This document shows positions 8,226-16,552 of a stretch of DNA of 64,000 nt, in pieces. The notes beneath the pieces are model-generated. The model searched no databases. It had not been told where the DNA came from and saw only the letters and a program-made list of their open reading frames with translations. Numbering within the stretch: position 1 is the first letter of the stretch; every line of letters starts with the position of its first letter. The position numbers and the translations under genes were made by a program. The DNA is from an uncultured Desulfobacter sp. Its GTDB lineage: Bacteria > Desulfobacterota > Desulfobacteria > Desulfobacterales > Desulfobacteraceae. The DNA lies in contig NZ_OY762229.1 of assembly GCF_963665355.1 (NCBI RefSeq), positions 4,836,001-4,900,000 of the forward strand. The letters are read 5' to 3'.

Positions 8226-9713
8226 ATGATATTAGACAGACTGCCGGATAAAGACCAATTTATCAAACTTGCCCAATCCGCCAATGTCATACCAGTGGCC
8301 ACAAGGGTACTTGCAGACAGCGATACACCCGTATCCCTGCTGCAGAAATGTTATGAAAAGAACAAGACCTGTTTCCTGCTGGAAAGTGTGGAGGGTGGCG
8401 AGCGCTGGGGGCGTTACAGCTTTTTGGGCGTCTCCGCCTTTGGGCACATCAAAATTTTTAAGACCCATGTTCTTGTGGAAACCCGCCACAACACACAAAA
8501 GATGGATCATGACAATGATCCTTTAAACGTGATGCGGGAAGTCATCAAAGGATTTACCCCGGCTGATATCCCGGATCTGCCCAGATTCTGGAGCGGAATC
8601 ACCGGCTATTTTGCCTATGAGATGGTCTCTTTCTTTGAAAATATTGACGTGACCCTGCCCGACGGCACTCCATACGGCCATTTTATTATTCCCGAACAGA
8701 TGATCATCTTTGACAATATCAAGCAGACCCTGACCTGCCTGAATATCTGTTATCTGTCCAAAACAGATGATCCGGCCAAAGTTTATGACCAGGCCAGAAC
8801 AGATGTTGACACCCTTGTAAAAAATCTGGAAAAGCCCTTTTTCCCCAAAGAAACAGCCCCTGTGGCCGATACACAGCTTGTACCTGAAACACCGGCCCAG
8901 GAGTACATGCAAGGGGTTAAAACCATTAAGGAACATATTGTGGAGGGGGATATTTTCCAGGCCGTATACTCCCAGCCCTTTTCATGCAAAACAACGGTTG
9001 ACCCCATACTGATATACAGAGCCCAGCGCTACATCAACCCGTCACCCTACATGTTTTTCATGAATTTCACCGACCGGATCATTGCAGGGTCTTCCCCTGA
9101 AACCATGGTTCGCCTTGAAAACCGGGTGGCCACCTTGCGGCCCATTGCCGGCACAAGGCCCAGGGGGCAAAGCGAACAAACTGACCGGGCCCTAGCCGAC
9201 GACCTGCTCAACGATGAAAAGGAAAAGGCCGAACATGTCATGCTCATTGATCTTGGCCGAAACGACCTTGGCCGGGTGGCCCAGGCAGGCACTGTCCAGG
9301 TCACGGACACCATGGTCATTGAACGCTATTCCCATGTCATGCACCTGGTCTCAAACATCACCTGCGATTTAAAGGAAGATTGTGACGCCTTTGATCTTTT
9401 CAAGGCCACGTTTCCGGCAGGAACCCTGTCCGGTGCGCCTAAAATCAGGGCCATGGAGATCATTGCAAAGCTTGAGAACCGTCAAAGGGGCGTTTACGGC
9501 GGTGCTGCAGGATACATCTCCTTTACCGGCAACATGGATTTCGCCATCACCATCCGCACGGCTGTCATGGAAAACGACAGGTTGACCGTCCAGGCCGGAG
9601 CCGGCATTGTCTATGACTCTAATCCTGAAACCGAATTAAACGAATGCATCAACAAGGCTAAAAGTGTTGAAATGGCATTGAAACTTGCTCTGTCACAAAG
9701 TAAAAAAGGATAG
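8226..9713 (+). CDS. trpE: anthranilate synthase component I
   Basis: A 495-residue chorismate-utilising enzyme that, with TrpG, converts chorismate and glutamine to anthranilate. The N-terminal feedback site has the LLES motif (CFLLESVEGGERWGRYSF, near residue 55), so tryptophan inhibition is likely. The chorismate-binding domain (about 210-490) holds FMNFTDRIIAGSSPE, LRPIAGTRPRG, DLGRNDLGR and FPAGTLSGAPKIRAM. Length is normal. First structural gene after the attenuator; trpG follows 18 bases downstream. Confidence 0.98.
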   Translation: MILDRLPDKDQFIKLAQSANVIPVATRVLADSDTPVSLLQKCYEKNKTCFLLESVEGGERWGRYSFLGVSAFGHIKIFKTHVLVETRHNTQKMDHDNDPLNVMREVIKGFTPADIPDLPRFWSGITGYFAYEMVSFFENIDVTLPDGTPYGHFIIPEQMIIFDNIKQTLTCLNICYLSKTDDPAKVYDQARTDVDTLVKNLEKPFFPKETAPVADTQLVPETPAQEYMQGVKTIKEHIVEGDIFQAVYSQPFSCKTTVDPILIYRAQRYINPSPYMFFMNFTDRIIAGSSPETMVRLENRVATLRPIAGTRPRGQSEQTDRALADDLLNDEKEKAEHVMLIDLGRNDLGRVAQAGTVQVTDTMVIERYSHVMHLVSNITCDLKEDCDAFDLFKATFPAGTLSGAPKIRAMEIIAKLENRQRGVYGGAAGYISFTGNMDFAITIRTAVMENDRLTVQAGAGIVYDSNPETELNECINKAKSVEMALKLALSQSKKG

Positions 9714-9731
9714 CCAAAAGGGGAATAAGAC

Positions 9732-10301
9732 ATGAAAACCGCAATAATAGACAACTACGACTCCTTTACCTTCAACCTGGTGCATTATGTTCTGAACACC
9801 GGAGCCAAGGTCGAGGTGTTCAGAAACGATAAGATCAGTGTTGAGGAACTTGAGGCCCTCGGGTTTGATGCCATTATTCTGTCCCCGGGGCCGGGCAGGC
9901 CTGAGGATGCGGGCATCTGCCTTGAACTGGTACAAAAACTGTCGGGAAAAGTCCCCATTCTCGGGGTATGCCTGGGTCACCAGACCATTGCCCAGAGTTT
10001 TGGGGGCACCATTATCCATGCCAAGTCCATTATGCACGGTAAAACATCCGTGGTGGAAGCTGATGGAAAACACATCTATTCCGGCATCAACAAGCCCTTT
10101 AACGTGATGCGCTACCACTCCCTGGCAGTCCGGGAATCGGACCTGCCCCACTGCCTTGAAGTAACGGCCAGAACCACGGACGGGGAGATCATGGGCATAA
10201 GACACAAAGAACATCCCACCCAGGGCGTGCAGTTTCACCCCGAATCTTTCATGACCACCGTGGGAAAGCGGCTGATCAGAAACTTTATCAAAGGAGCATG
10301 A
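9732..10301 (+). CDS. trpG: anthranilate synthase component II (glutamine amidotransferase)
   Basis: A 189-residue class I glutamine amidotransferase that supplies ammonia to TrpE. It starts with IIDNYDSFTFNLVHY, typical of TrpG/PabA. The nucleophile Cys is in GVCLGHQTIAQSFGG near residue 80 and the His-Glu pair in QFHPES near residue 170. It is a separate polypeptide here, not fused to trpD or trpE. Being next to trpE and trpD, it is likely dedicated to tryptophan, though a shared PabA role cannot be excluded. It ends one base before trpD. Confidence 0.97.
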   Translation: MKTAIIDNYDSFTFNLVHYVLNTGAKVEVFRNDKISVEELEALGFDAIILSPGPGRPEDAGICLELVQKLSGKVPILGVCLGHQTIAQSFGGTIIHAKSIMHGKTSVVEADGKHIYSGINKPFNVMRYHSLAVRESDLPHCLEVTARTTDGEIMGIRHKEHPTQGVQFHPESFMTTVGKRLIRNFIKGA

Positions 10302-10302
10302 T

Positions 10303-11322
10303 ATGGATTTTACAGCGTACCTGAATACCATCGTAAAACGACAGGACTTAAGCCAGGAGCAGATGTCCGAGATGATGGACGCCATTTTTTCAGGACAGGC
10401 CACAGAAAGCCAGATCGGGGCATTCATGGCGGCTCTGGCCACCAAAGGGGAGACCTTTGAGGAGTTAGCCGGTGCGGCCCGGGCCATGCGCACCAAGGCG
10501 GTGCGTGTCCAGACCCTTGCCAAAAAGGTCATTGACACCTGCGGTACAGGCGGAGACGCGTCCGGATCATTTAATATTTCCACCACGACCGCCTTTGTCA
10601 TTGCAGGCGCCGGTGTCACTGTGGCCAAGCACGGTAACCGGTCAATCACCAGCAAATGCGGTTCTGCAGATGTACTTGAACAACTTGGGGTGAACTTGAG
10701 CGTGGACCCTGAAATCGTGGAAGAAGCCATCAACGAAATCGGCATTGGTTTCATGTTTGCCCCGCTGTACCACGGATCCATGAAATACGCCGCAAAAGCC
10801 CGCACCGAATGCAAGATCAGAAGCATTTTCAACATGCTGGGACCATTGACCAACCCGGCAGCCGCCTCCTGCCAGATTTTAGGCGTATATGCTCCGGAGC
10901 TCACAGAAATGTTTGGAAAGGCACTGAACCTGCTGGGCGTGGAAAAAGCCTTTGTGGTCCACGGCCACGACGGCATGGATGAGATGACCACCACAGGTCT
11001 TACCCGGGTGACCGAACTTAACGACGGCATGATCAAGACTTATGATGTTGATCCTTTGAACTATTTTGACGAATACGCTGACCCCGAAGATCTTAAGGGG
11101 GGAGATGCAAAGCACAACGCCGCCATCACCCGGGCCATTCTGTCCGGAGGAAAGGGTCCGAAACAGGAGATTGTCCTGCTCAATGCCGGGGCCGGCCTTG
11201 TGGCTGCAGATGCCGCTCCAAGCATTGAAAAGGGAATTGAAATGGCTTTAAGATCCATTGAAACAGGAGCCGCCATGGAAAAACTGGAACAACTGGCCGC
11301 ATATACAAGGGATAACGGTTAG
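10303..11322 (+). CDS. trpD: anthranilate phosphoribosyltransferase
   Basis: A 339-residue enzyme that transfers phosphoribose from PRPP to anthranilate. Normal length. The PRPP-binding signature DTCGTGGDASGSFNIST is near residue 80, followed by the conserved KHGNRSITSKCGSADVLE (near 110). The anthranilate-binding region FMFAPLYHGSMKY and NMLGPLTNPA are also present. The start ATG is one base after the trpG stop, with GGAG of the trpG 3' end as ribosome-binding site, so the genes are tightly coupled. Confidence 0.98.
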   Translation: MDFTAYLNTIVKRQDLSQEQMSEMMDAIFSGQATESQIGAFMAALATKGETFEELAGAARAMRTKAVRVQTLAKKVIDTCGTGGDASGSFNISTTTAFVIAGAGVTVAKHGNRSITSKCGSADVLEQLGVNLSVDPEIVEEAINEIGIGFMFAPLYHGSMKYAAKARTECKIRSIFNMLGPLTNPAAASCQILGVYAPELTEMFGKALNLLGVEKAFVVHGHDGMDEMTTTGLTRVTELNDGMIKTYDVDPLNYFDEYADPEDLKGGDAKHNAAITRAILSGGKGPKQEIVLLNAGAGLVAADAAPSIEKGIEMALRSIETGAAMEKLEQLAAYTRDNG

Positions 11323-11338
11323 ACCGGGAGGATAATAC

Positions 11339-12142
11339 ATGAAAGGATTTCTCAACGTAATTGTTGATGTCAAAAAAGAGGAAATCATTCGGGCCAAAAG
11401 CAAACTTCCCCTGGCCGCCATTCGCCGTGATGCGGAGCAAACCCCGGTTCCGGCCTCTTTTGCAGATGCCATGGCCGCCTCAACCAGTGAAGCGGTGGGT
11501 ATCATTGCCGAGGTAAAAAAGGCATCGCCCTCCAAGGGAGACATCAGAACCGATATTGACGTGGCCGCCTATGCCCAAGCTTACACCAAAGGCCAGGCCC
11601 GGGCCATATCCGTACTGACGGAATCAAAATACTTTAAAGGTACTTTGCCCGACCTTGAACTGGTATGCCAAAACACTGATCTTCCGGTACTTAGAAAAGA
11701 TTTTATTTTCTCCGAATACCAGATTTACGAAGCCAAAAAAGCCGGTGCCTCTGCCGTTCTTTTAATCACCACCCTGCTTGAGCCTGCCCAGCAGGCCGAA
11801 TTGACCCATCTTACCCGAGAGCTTGGCATGGAGCCGCTGGTGGAGATCAATTCAGAGTTTGAGTTTGAGCAGGCGTATAAGGCCCAGGCCCGGGTGGTGG
11901 GCATTAACAACAGAAACCTGGCCACCCTTGAGGTGGATACAAGTGTGGCAAAACGGGTGGCAAAAATCTTCCCCGATGACATTATTCCCGTTGAAGCCTC
12001 GGGCATCTCCGGTCGATCAGGCATTGAAGCGGGCATTGAAAACCGGATTTTCAATTTCCTTGTGGGCGAAAGCATTGTCCGTTCAGATGATCCGGCCCAA
12101 TTCATAAAAACGCTCATCGGCATCAAAGAAGAGGACCAATAA
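11339..12142 (+). CDS. trpC: indole-3-glycerol-phosphate synthase
   Basis: A 267-residue (beta/alpha)8 enzyme converting CdRP to indole-3-glycerol phosphate. Family motifs are in order: IAEVKKASPSKGDI near residue 57, the SVLTESKYFKG loop near 92, LRKDFIFSEYQIYEAKKAGA near 120, VGINNRNLATLEVD near 185, and EASGISGRSGIE near 222. An AGGAGG-like Shine-Dalgarno (GGGAGGATAATAC) precedes the ATG. It is not fused to trpF, which follows 5 bases later. Confidence 0.98.
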   Translation: MKGFLNVIVDVKKEEIIRAKSKLPLAAIRRDAEQTPVPASFADAMAASTSEAVGIIAEVKKASPSKGDIRTDIDVAAYAQAYTKGQARAISVLTESKYFKGTLPDLELVCQNTDLPVLRKDFIFSEYQIYEAKKAGASAVLLITTLLEPAQQAELTHLTRELGMEPLVEINSEFEFEQAYKAQARVVGINNRNLATLEVDTSVAKRVAKIFPDDIIPVEASGISGRSGIEAGIENRIFNFLVGESIVRSDDPAQFIKTLIGIKEEDQ

Positions 12143-12147
12143 CCCCC

Positions 12148-12831
12148 ATGACGCAATTTCCCGAGCATGTATGGCAGATACCAGACCAAAGGCAAAGCGT
12201 ACTTGTCAAAATATGCGGCCTGACCCTTGTGGACAATGCCCTTGAGTGCGTGGAAGCCGGCGCGGATATCATCGGACTGGTCTTTTTTGAAAAAAGTCCC
12301 AGACATGTCAGCACAGCCCAAGCCCGGGAAATTGTCCGGGCACTTCCCAAAGGCGTGCCGGCCAGCGGTGTGTTTGTGGATGAAACCTTTGACACGATCA
12401 TGCAAACCGTTTCCGATTGCGGGCTTGAAATTGTACAACTGCACGGCGCAGAGCCCCCTGAACTTGCAGAACGCCTATCCGCCCAAAACCTTGTGGTGAC
12501 CAAAGCATTTTTTGCGGCACGGCCCCCTAAGCTTTGTGAAACAGAAAAATACCGATCCGCAGATTTTTGCCTGGCCGAATACGGCAAAGGAATACTTCCC
12601 GGGGGAAACGCCGAAACCTGGGATTACGACCAGGCCCTGGACATGGCCAAAAAAGTGCGTCTCATGCTGGCCGGAGGGCTTACCCCGGAAAATGTCGCCG
12701 ATGCGGTGTCAAGAATCCGTCCCCATGCCGCAGATGTATCCTCGGGTGTGGAAAAAGCAAAGGGCGTCAAGGATATTTCAAAGGTCAAAGCCTTTATCAG
12801 GGCTGCAAAATCTGTACGGTTGCAGCCCTGA
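12148..12831 (+). CDS. trpF: phosphoribosylanthranilate isomerase
   Basis: A 227-residue TIM-barrel enzyme that isomerises phosphoribosyl-anthranilate to CdRP. VKICGLTLVDNALECVEAGAD (near residue 20) contains the catalytic Cys; the acid Asp is in SGVFVDETFD near 72. LAGGLTPENV and DVSSGVEKAKGVKD near the end bind phosphate. It carries a 17-residue N-terminal extension before the barrel. It is the last gene of the local operon: a hairpin spans its stop codon, and trpB/trpA do not follow. Confidence 0.97.
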   Translation: MTQFPEHVWQIPDQRQSVLVKICGLTLVDNALECVEAGADIIGLVFFEKSPRHVSTAQAREIVRALPKGVPASGVFVDETFDTIMQTVSDCGLEIVQLHGAEPPELAERLSAQNLVVTKAFFAARPPKLCETEKYRSADFCLAEYGKGILPGGNAETWDYDQALDMAKKVRLMLAGGLTPENVADAVSRIRPHAADVSSGVEKAKGVKDISKVKAFIRAAKSVRLQP

Positions 12832-12832
12832 T
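12796..12832 (+). terminator. 13-bp hairpin spanning the trpF stop
   Basis: ATCAGGGCTGCAA pairs perfectly with TTGCAGCCCTGAT around an 11-base loop; the right arm contains the trpF stop codon. No T-run follows, so it may protect the mRNA 3' end or act with Rho rather than terminate by itself. Confidence 0.6.
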
Positions 12833-12925
12833 ATCTGAAGAAGTCACTTAAAGCAGTCCAGGGCCCGAGCAATCAAGGTTGACGAATCCCCTTGTAAATT
12901 TTTACTAACTTTGTATTGGGAATCA

Positions 12926-14113
12926 CTACCCCGTCAACTGACCTGCGGCCCGGGCAAGCTTTTCAACTCCCGTTTCAATGGTGGCTTCATCGGCCATGGT
13001 GTAATTGAGTCGCATGGTCCCTTTGCCCTGCAAAGGATCTGTATAAAAAAACCGGCCCGGCACAAAGGCCACACCGTTTTCCACGGCTTTCTCATACAAG
13101 GCCAGGTCATCCAAACCCTCGGGGCCGGTCACCCATAAAAACATCCCCCCCTGGGACGGGGTGCAGACATACCCTTGGGGCATCATCTTTTCCAGGGCAA
13201 CCTGCATGGCCTTCTGGCGGGGCCTGTATAGATCAATGATCTTTGGCAAATGGGTGTCAAGATACTGTCCTTCCAGGTATTCGGCAGCCAGGGCCTGGTT
13301 AAAGGTTGAGGTGTGAAGGTCCACTCCCTGTTTGACTAAAACCAGCCACTGACGCAAGAATGCAGGTGCCGCGTAAAACCCGATGCGAAGACCGGGGGCA
13401 AACACCTTGGACAGGGTGGAGAGATAGATGACATTTTCCGGGGCCAGGGTCTTGATGGCCGGGACCGGCTCGCCCTGGTAACGAAGCGACGAGTAAGGAT
13501 CATCCTCCACCAGCAGGGCATTGTGTTTCTGGATAATGGCGGCAATTTTCTCTCTTCTTTCCAGGGGCAAAGTTCGGCCCGTGGGATTCTGGAATGTGGG
13601 GACCAGGTAAATAAGCTTGATAGAGTATTTTGCCAGCGTCTCATCCAGGGACTCAGGAATCAGGCCCAGGTCGTCTGTCTCCATGGCAACATATTCGGGC
13701 TCATAGGGATTAAAGGCGGATATGGCCCCAAGATAAGTGGGGGATTCCATGGCGATTTTATCCCCTTTATTGATCAGAAGCTTGCCCATTGCATCCAGCA
13801 GACCCTGGGACCCGGAGGTGATATTGACCTCTTCCGGAGATGCAATAATCCCGCGCCGGGACAAAAGGATACTGACCTGTTCACGCAGGGGCACAAATCC
13901 TTCAGTCAAATCATACTGGAATGCACGGGACTGATATTTTGTCATAACCTTTTCAACCAGCACTTTAAAAAGATCCATGGGAAAACTTTGCGGAGAAGGA
14001 ATTCCCCCGGCCAGGGAGATGATCCCGGGCTTTGATACCACTTTAAGAATTTCCCGGATAGCATTGGTTTGCATAAGCCGGGTCCTGTCTGCCAGAAATG
14101 ACTGATACTCCAT
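12926..14113 (-). CDS. PLP-dependent class I/II aminotransferase (2-aminoadipate aminotransferase-like)
   Basis: About 395 residues of fold-type I aminotransferase, like the LysN/AAT group related to MocR C-terminal domains. The start is set at the ATG at 14113 (MEYQSFLADRTRLM) because AAGGAAA lies just upstream; an open frame continues to 14404 but without family likeness. ISLAGGIPSPQSFP near residue 30 is typical of the group. DDPYSSLRY near 200 holds the pyridine-ring Asp and YLSTLSKVFAPGLRIGF near 230 holds the PLP Lys. LRLNYT-type C-terminal residues (MRLNYTMADE) bind substrate carboxylate. Substrate unknown; convergent with the trp operon. An aromatic role cannot be excluded. Confidence 0.88.
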   Translation of the reverse strand: MEYQSFLADRTRLMQTNAIREILKVVSKPGIISLAGGIPSPQSFPMDLFKVLVEKVMTKYQSRAFQYDLTEGFVPLREQVSILLSRRGIIASPEEVNITSGSQGLLDAMGKLLINKGDKIAMESPTYLGAISAFNPYEPEYVAMETDDLGLIPESLDETLAKYSIKLIYLVPTFQNPTGRTLPLERREKIAAIIQKHNALLVEDDPYSSLRYQGEPVPAIKTLAPENVIYLSTLSKVFAPGLRIGFYAAPAFLRQWLVLVKQGVDLHTSTFNQALAAEYLEGQYLDTHLPKIIDLYRPRQKAMQVALEKMMPQGYVCTPSQGGMFLWVTGPEGLDDLALYEKAVENGVAFVPGRFFYTDPLQGKGTMRLNYTMADEATIETGVEKLARAAGQLTG

Positions 14114-14513
14114 TTTTATTTCCTTTTCATTCTGCAAAGCAACAAAACATAAACACGCTGACGCGCCAAAGGTCTTTTGCATGCAGTTTTTGGGTTCTGC
14201 CTGCAAACTGCCTTTACAAATTTTTATCAAAAATAACAGTGAAACCATTTCGTTAACAGGCACAGATCTTAACCATTTCAACCATAACAGATTTTCATTT
14301 CCCAACATTAACCATACCCAAAACTTTCCTTTCAGCCTCCCCAATCCAGGAGGTTGAATTTTGGGATTGATTCTTTTAAAGGGTTGCTCCTCTTGACAAA
14401 CCAAAGTGATTCAGTCCATTTTTGGGGGTGTAGTCGAAAAAATATCTATTATTCACAAGGATATGTGATGAATTCTTTTGAATTCTCGGACAATTGAAAA
14501 AAGGAACGTTGAA
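14114..14513. other. 400-bp divergent intergenic region
   Basis: This region separates the leftward aminotransferase from the rightward LolA-like gene. It contains TTGACA at 14394-14399 without a convincing -10 box, and a short GAATTC-ttt-GAATTC inverted pair near 14471. The leftward frame stays open to 14404 but has no ribosome-binding site or recognised domain. I see no RNA gene or other feature. Confidence 0.5.
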
Positions 14514-15290
14514 ATGAAAAAACGGATTTTCATGGCCGGGCTGCTTCTGGTGCTGCTCTCATCTGCGGCGCTTGCAGGCGAGCCTGATGCGGCAGGGCTT
14601 GTGGCAAAGGCCTGGGATTATATGCGGGGCAAAACGTCGGTGTGCACGGTGACGATGACGGTTCACAGGGCGGACTGGGAAAGAACTTCCGTCATCAAAG
14701 CCTGGACCCGGGGCCGGGAGGATTCCATTTTTCAGATCATCTCCCCCAAAAAGGACAAGGGCAACGGAACGCTCAAGACCGGGCGGGATATGTGGACCTT
14801 TAACCCCAAGATCAACCGGGTGGTGAAAATCCCGCCGTCCATGATGTCCCAGTCCTGGATGGGATCTGATTTTTCCAATAATGACCTGTCCAAGGCAGAT
14901 ACCATTCTCAACGACTATACCCACGAAATCGTGGAGACCCGGACCATGGACGGTGTTACAGTTTATAAAGTCAAATCCCTTCCCAAACCGGATGCTGCCG
15001 TGATCTGGGGCATGCAGACACTGCTGATACGCGAAGACGGAATCATTATTGAACAGGCGTTTTACGACGAGGATATGGAAGCGGTTAAAATCATGACAGC
15101 GTCTGACATAAAGGCTTTTGGCGACAAGTCTTTTCCGGCGACATGGACCATGCGCCCCATTGGTGCCGGATCAATGGATGCCGTATCAAAGGAGGAGCAT
15201 ACCCGCCTGGAATACCAGGATCTGGTATTTGATCTTCCTTTAAAACAAAATATGTTTACCATGAATGCACTGAAACAACCATTGAGGTGA
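14514..15290 (+). CDS. outer membrane lipoprotein-sorting protein (COG2834, LolA-like)
   Basis: About 258 residues starting at ATG 14514 (AAGGAACG Shine-Dalgarno). Signal peptide MKKRIFMAGLLLVLL..AALA with probable cleavage before GEPDAAG; no lipobox Cys. The rest is a LolA/LolB-like half-barrel of the COG2834 group, with RDMWTFNPKINRVVKIPPSMM and the conserved 'SWMGSDFSNNDL' stretch (about residue 110). Such proteins are periplasmic and are often next to FtsX-type permeases, as here. It is the first gene of a three-gene operon and is likely the lipid or lipoprotein carrier for the permease pair downstream. Confidence 0.87.
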   Translation: MKKRIFMAGLLLVLLSSAALAGEPDAAGLVAKAWDYMRGKTSVCTVTMTVHRADWERTSVIKAWTRGREDSIFQIISPKKDKGNGTLKTGRDMWTFNPKINRVVKIPPSMMSQSWMGSDFSNNDLSKADTILNDYTHEIVETRTMDGVTVYKVKSLPKPDAAVIWGMQTLLIREDGIIIEQAFYDEDMEAVKIMTASDIKAFGDKSFPATWTMRPIGAGSMDAVSKEEHTRLEYQDLVFDLPLKQNMFTMNALKQPLR

Positions 15291-15294
15291 TACG

Positions 15295-16527
15295 ATGGAA
15301 ATCCTCATGGCCTGGCGCAATCTGAGACGAAATCCCCGGCGCACCATCCTGACCGTCCTGGCCATTGCCTTTGCCTGCCTGCTGCTGATCTTCATGCTGT
15401 CCATGCAGATAGGAACCTACGAGGTGATGATCAATGCATCGGTGAAAACCATGACCGGCCATGCCCAGGTGATCCGGGAGGGGTACAACCGGGATCATAA
15501 AATCCGCCAGACTGTGACAGTGCCGGATGTCGTTGCAAAAATCCTGAACAAAACGCCCCATGTCACTGCCTTTACTTTCCGAGGCAACGCCTTTGCCCTT
15601 CTCTCTTCCCATGAACGGACCTGTGCAGGAATGGTCACAGGCATTGATCCATTAAAAGAGAGGGCTGTGTCAACCATATCCCGAACCATCCGCACCGGTG
15701 GATACCTTAATGAAGCCGATGCCAACCAATGTGTGATCGGCACCCTTCTGGCCAAAAAGCTGAAAATAAATGTAGGAGATGAGCTGGTGCTTCTGGGGTC
15801 AGCCATGGACGGTTCCATTGCCGCCACAGTGCTGACTGTAAAAGGAATTTTTGAATCAGGCATGGACGATTACGACCGCGCGGCCATCCAGATTCCCCTG
15901 GCCCATTTCCAGGAAGTATTTGCCATGCGGGGCGCTGTCCATGAAATTGTCATAATCTGCGATTCCCTCGGGAATGTGGACAATGTCAAACAGACTGTAA
16001 CATCAGCACTTGCCCGGCAGAACCCGGGCTCAAAACTTGTCTGCCTCTCATGGGGGGAACTGAACCCCGGCCTGGTCCAGTCCATTGAGATGGACCTGGG
16101 GGGCGGGATCATTTTTTATATTATTTTACTGGTCATGGTGGCGTTCAGTATCATGAACACCTTTGTCATGACCGTGTTCGAAAGGACCCGGGAGCTGGGA
16201 ACCCTCATCGCCATCGGCGCCAGGCCCGGACGGCTGTCAAAAATGCTCATGCTTGAATCAGGATTTCTGACCCTGTGCGGCATTGCCCTGGGGGTTTTTG
16301 CGGGATGCTCCCTCACCCTGTGGCTCGGACATACCGGCATCCCCCTAGGAGGCGCCGAAGGCATGCTCCGGCAGTACGGCATCCCGGGCGAAATCAGGCC
16401 AAAGCTGACCATGGCAACCGCATGTGCAGGACCATGCCTGGTGTTTGTCATCACCATACTTACAGCCCTGTACCCGGCCCTCAAGGTTCACCGGATCAAC
16501 CCTGTTCAAGCCATGCGGGCTGTGTAG
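15295..16527 (+). CDS. ABC transporter permease, FtsX/MacB/LolE type
   Basis: A 410-residue inner-membrane protein with the FtsX-like layout. One helix is near residue 20 (TVLAIAFACLLLIFML), followed by a periplasmic MacB-PCD-like domain (about 45-265). A cluster of three helices near 270-400 includes the coupling motif VFERTRELGTLIAIGARPG (near 300). It starts 4 bases after the COG2834 gene and is followed by a second permease of identical length, suggesting a heterodimer like LolCE. No ATP-binding subunit is in the operon. Role in moving lipoproteins or lipids is inferred from the COG2834 neighbour. Confidence 0.9.
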   Translation: MEILMAWRNLRRNPRRTILTVLAIAFACLLLIFMLSMQIGTYEVMINASVKTMTGHAQVIREGYNRDHKIRQTVTVPDVVAKILNKTPHVTAFTFRGNAFALLSSHERTCAGMVTGIDPLKERAVSTISRTIRTGGYLNEADANQCVIGTLLAKKLKINVGDELVLLGSAMDGSIAATVLTVKGIFESGMDDYDRAAIQIPLAHFQEVFAMRGAVHEIVIICDSLGNVDNVKQTVTSALARQNPGSKLVCLSWGELNPGLVQSIEMDLGGGIIFYIILLVMVAFSIMNTFVMTVFERTRELGTLIAIGARPGRLSKMLMLESGFLTLCGIALGVFAGCSLTLWLGHTGIPLGGAEGMLRQYGIPGEIRPKLTMATACAGPCLVFVITILTALYPALKVHRINPVQAMRAV

Positions 16528-16552
16528 GCCCCCTTGGCCTGAAGGAGATATC

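Noticed and set aside
9693-11036. 447-codon open frame on the minus strand
   Set aside because: It lies entirely antisense to trpG and trpD, whose motifs are certain; its translation has no recognisable domain.
12926-14404. aminotransferase start at 14404 giving a MocR-like N-terminal extension
   Set aside because: The extra 97 residues show no helix-turn-helix pattern, and the ATG at 14113 has a good ribosome-binding site.
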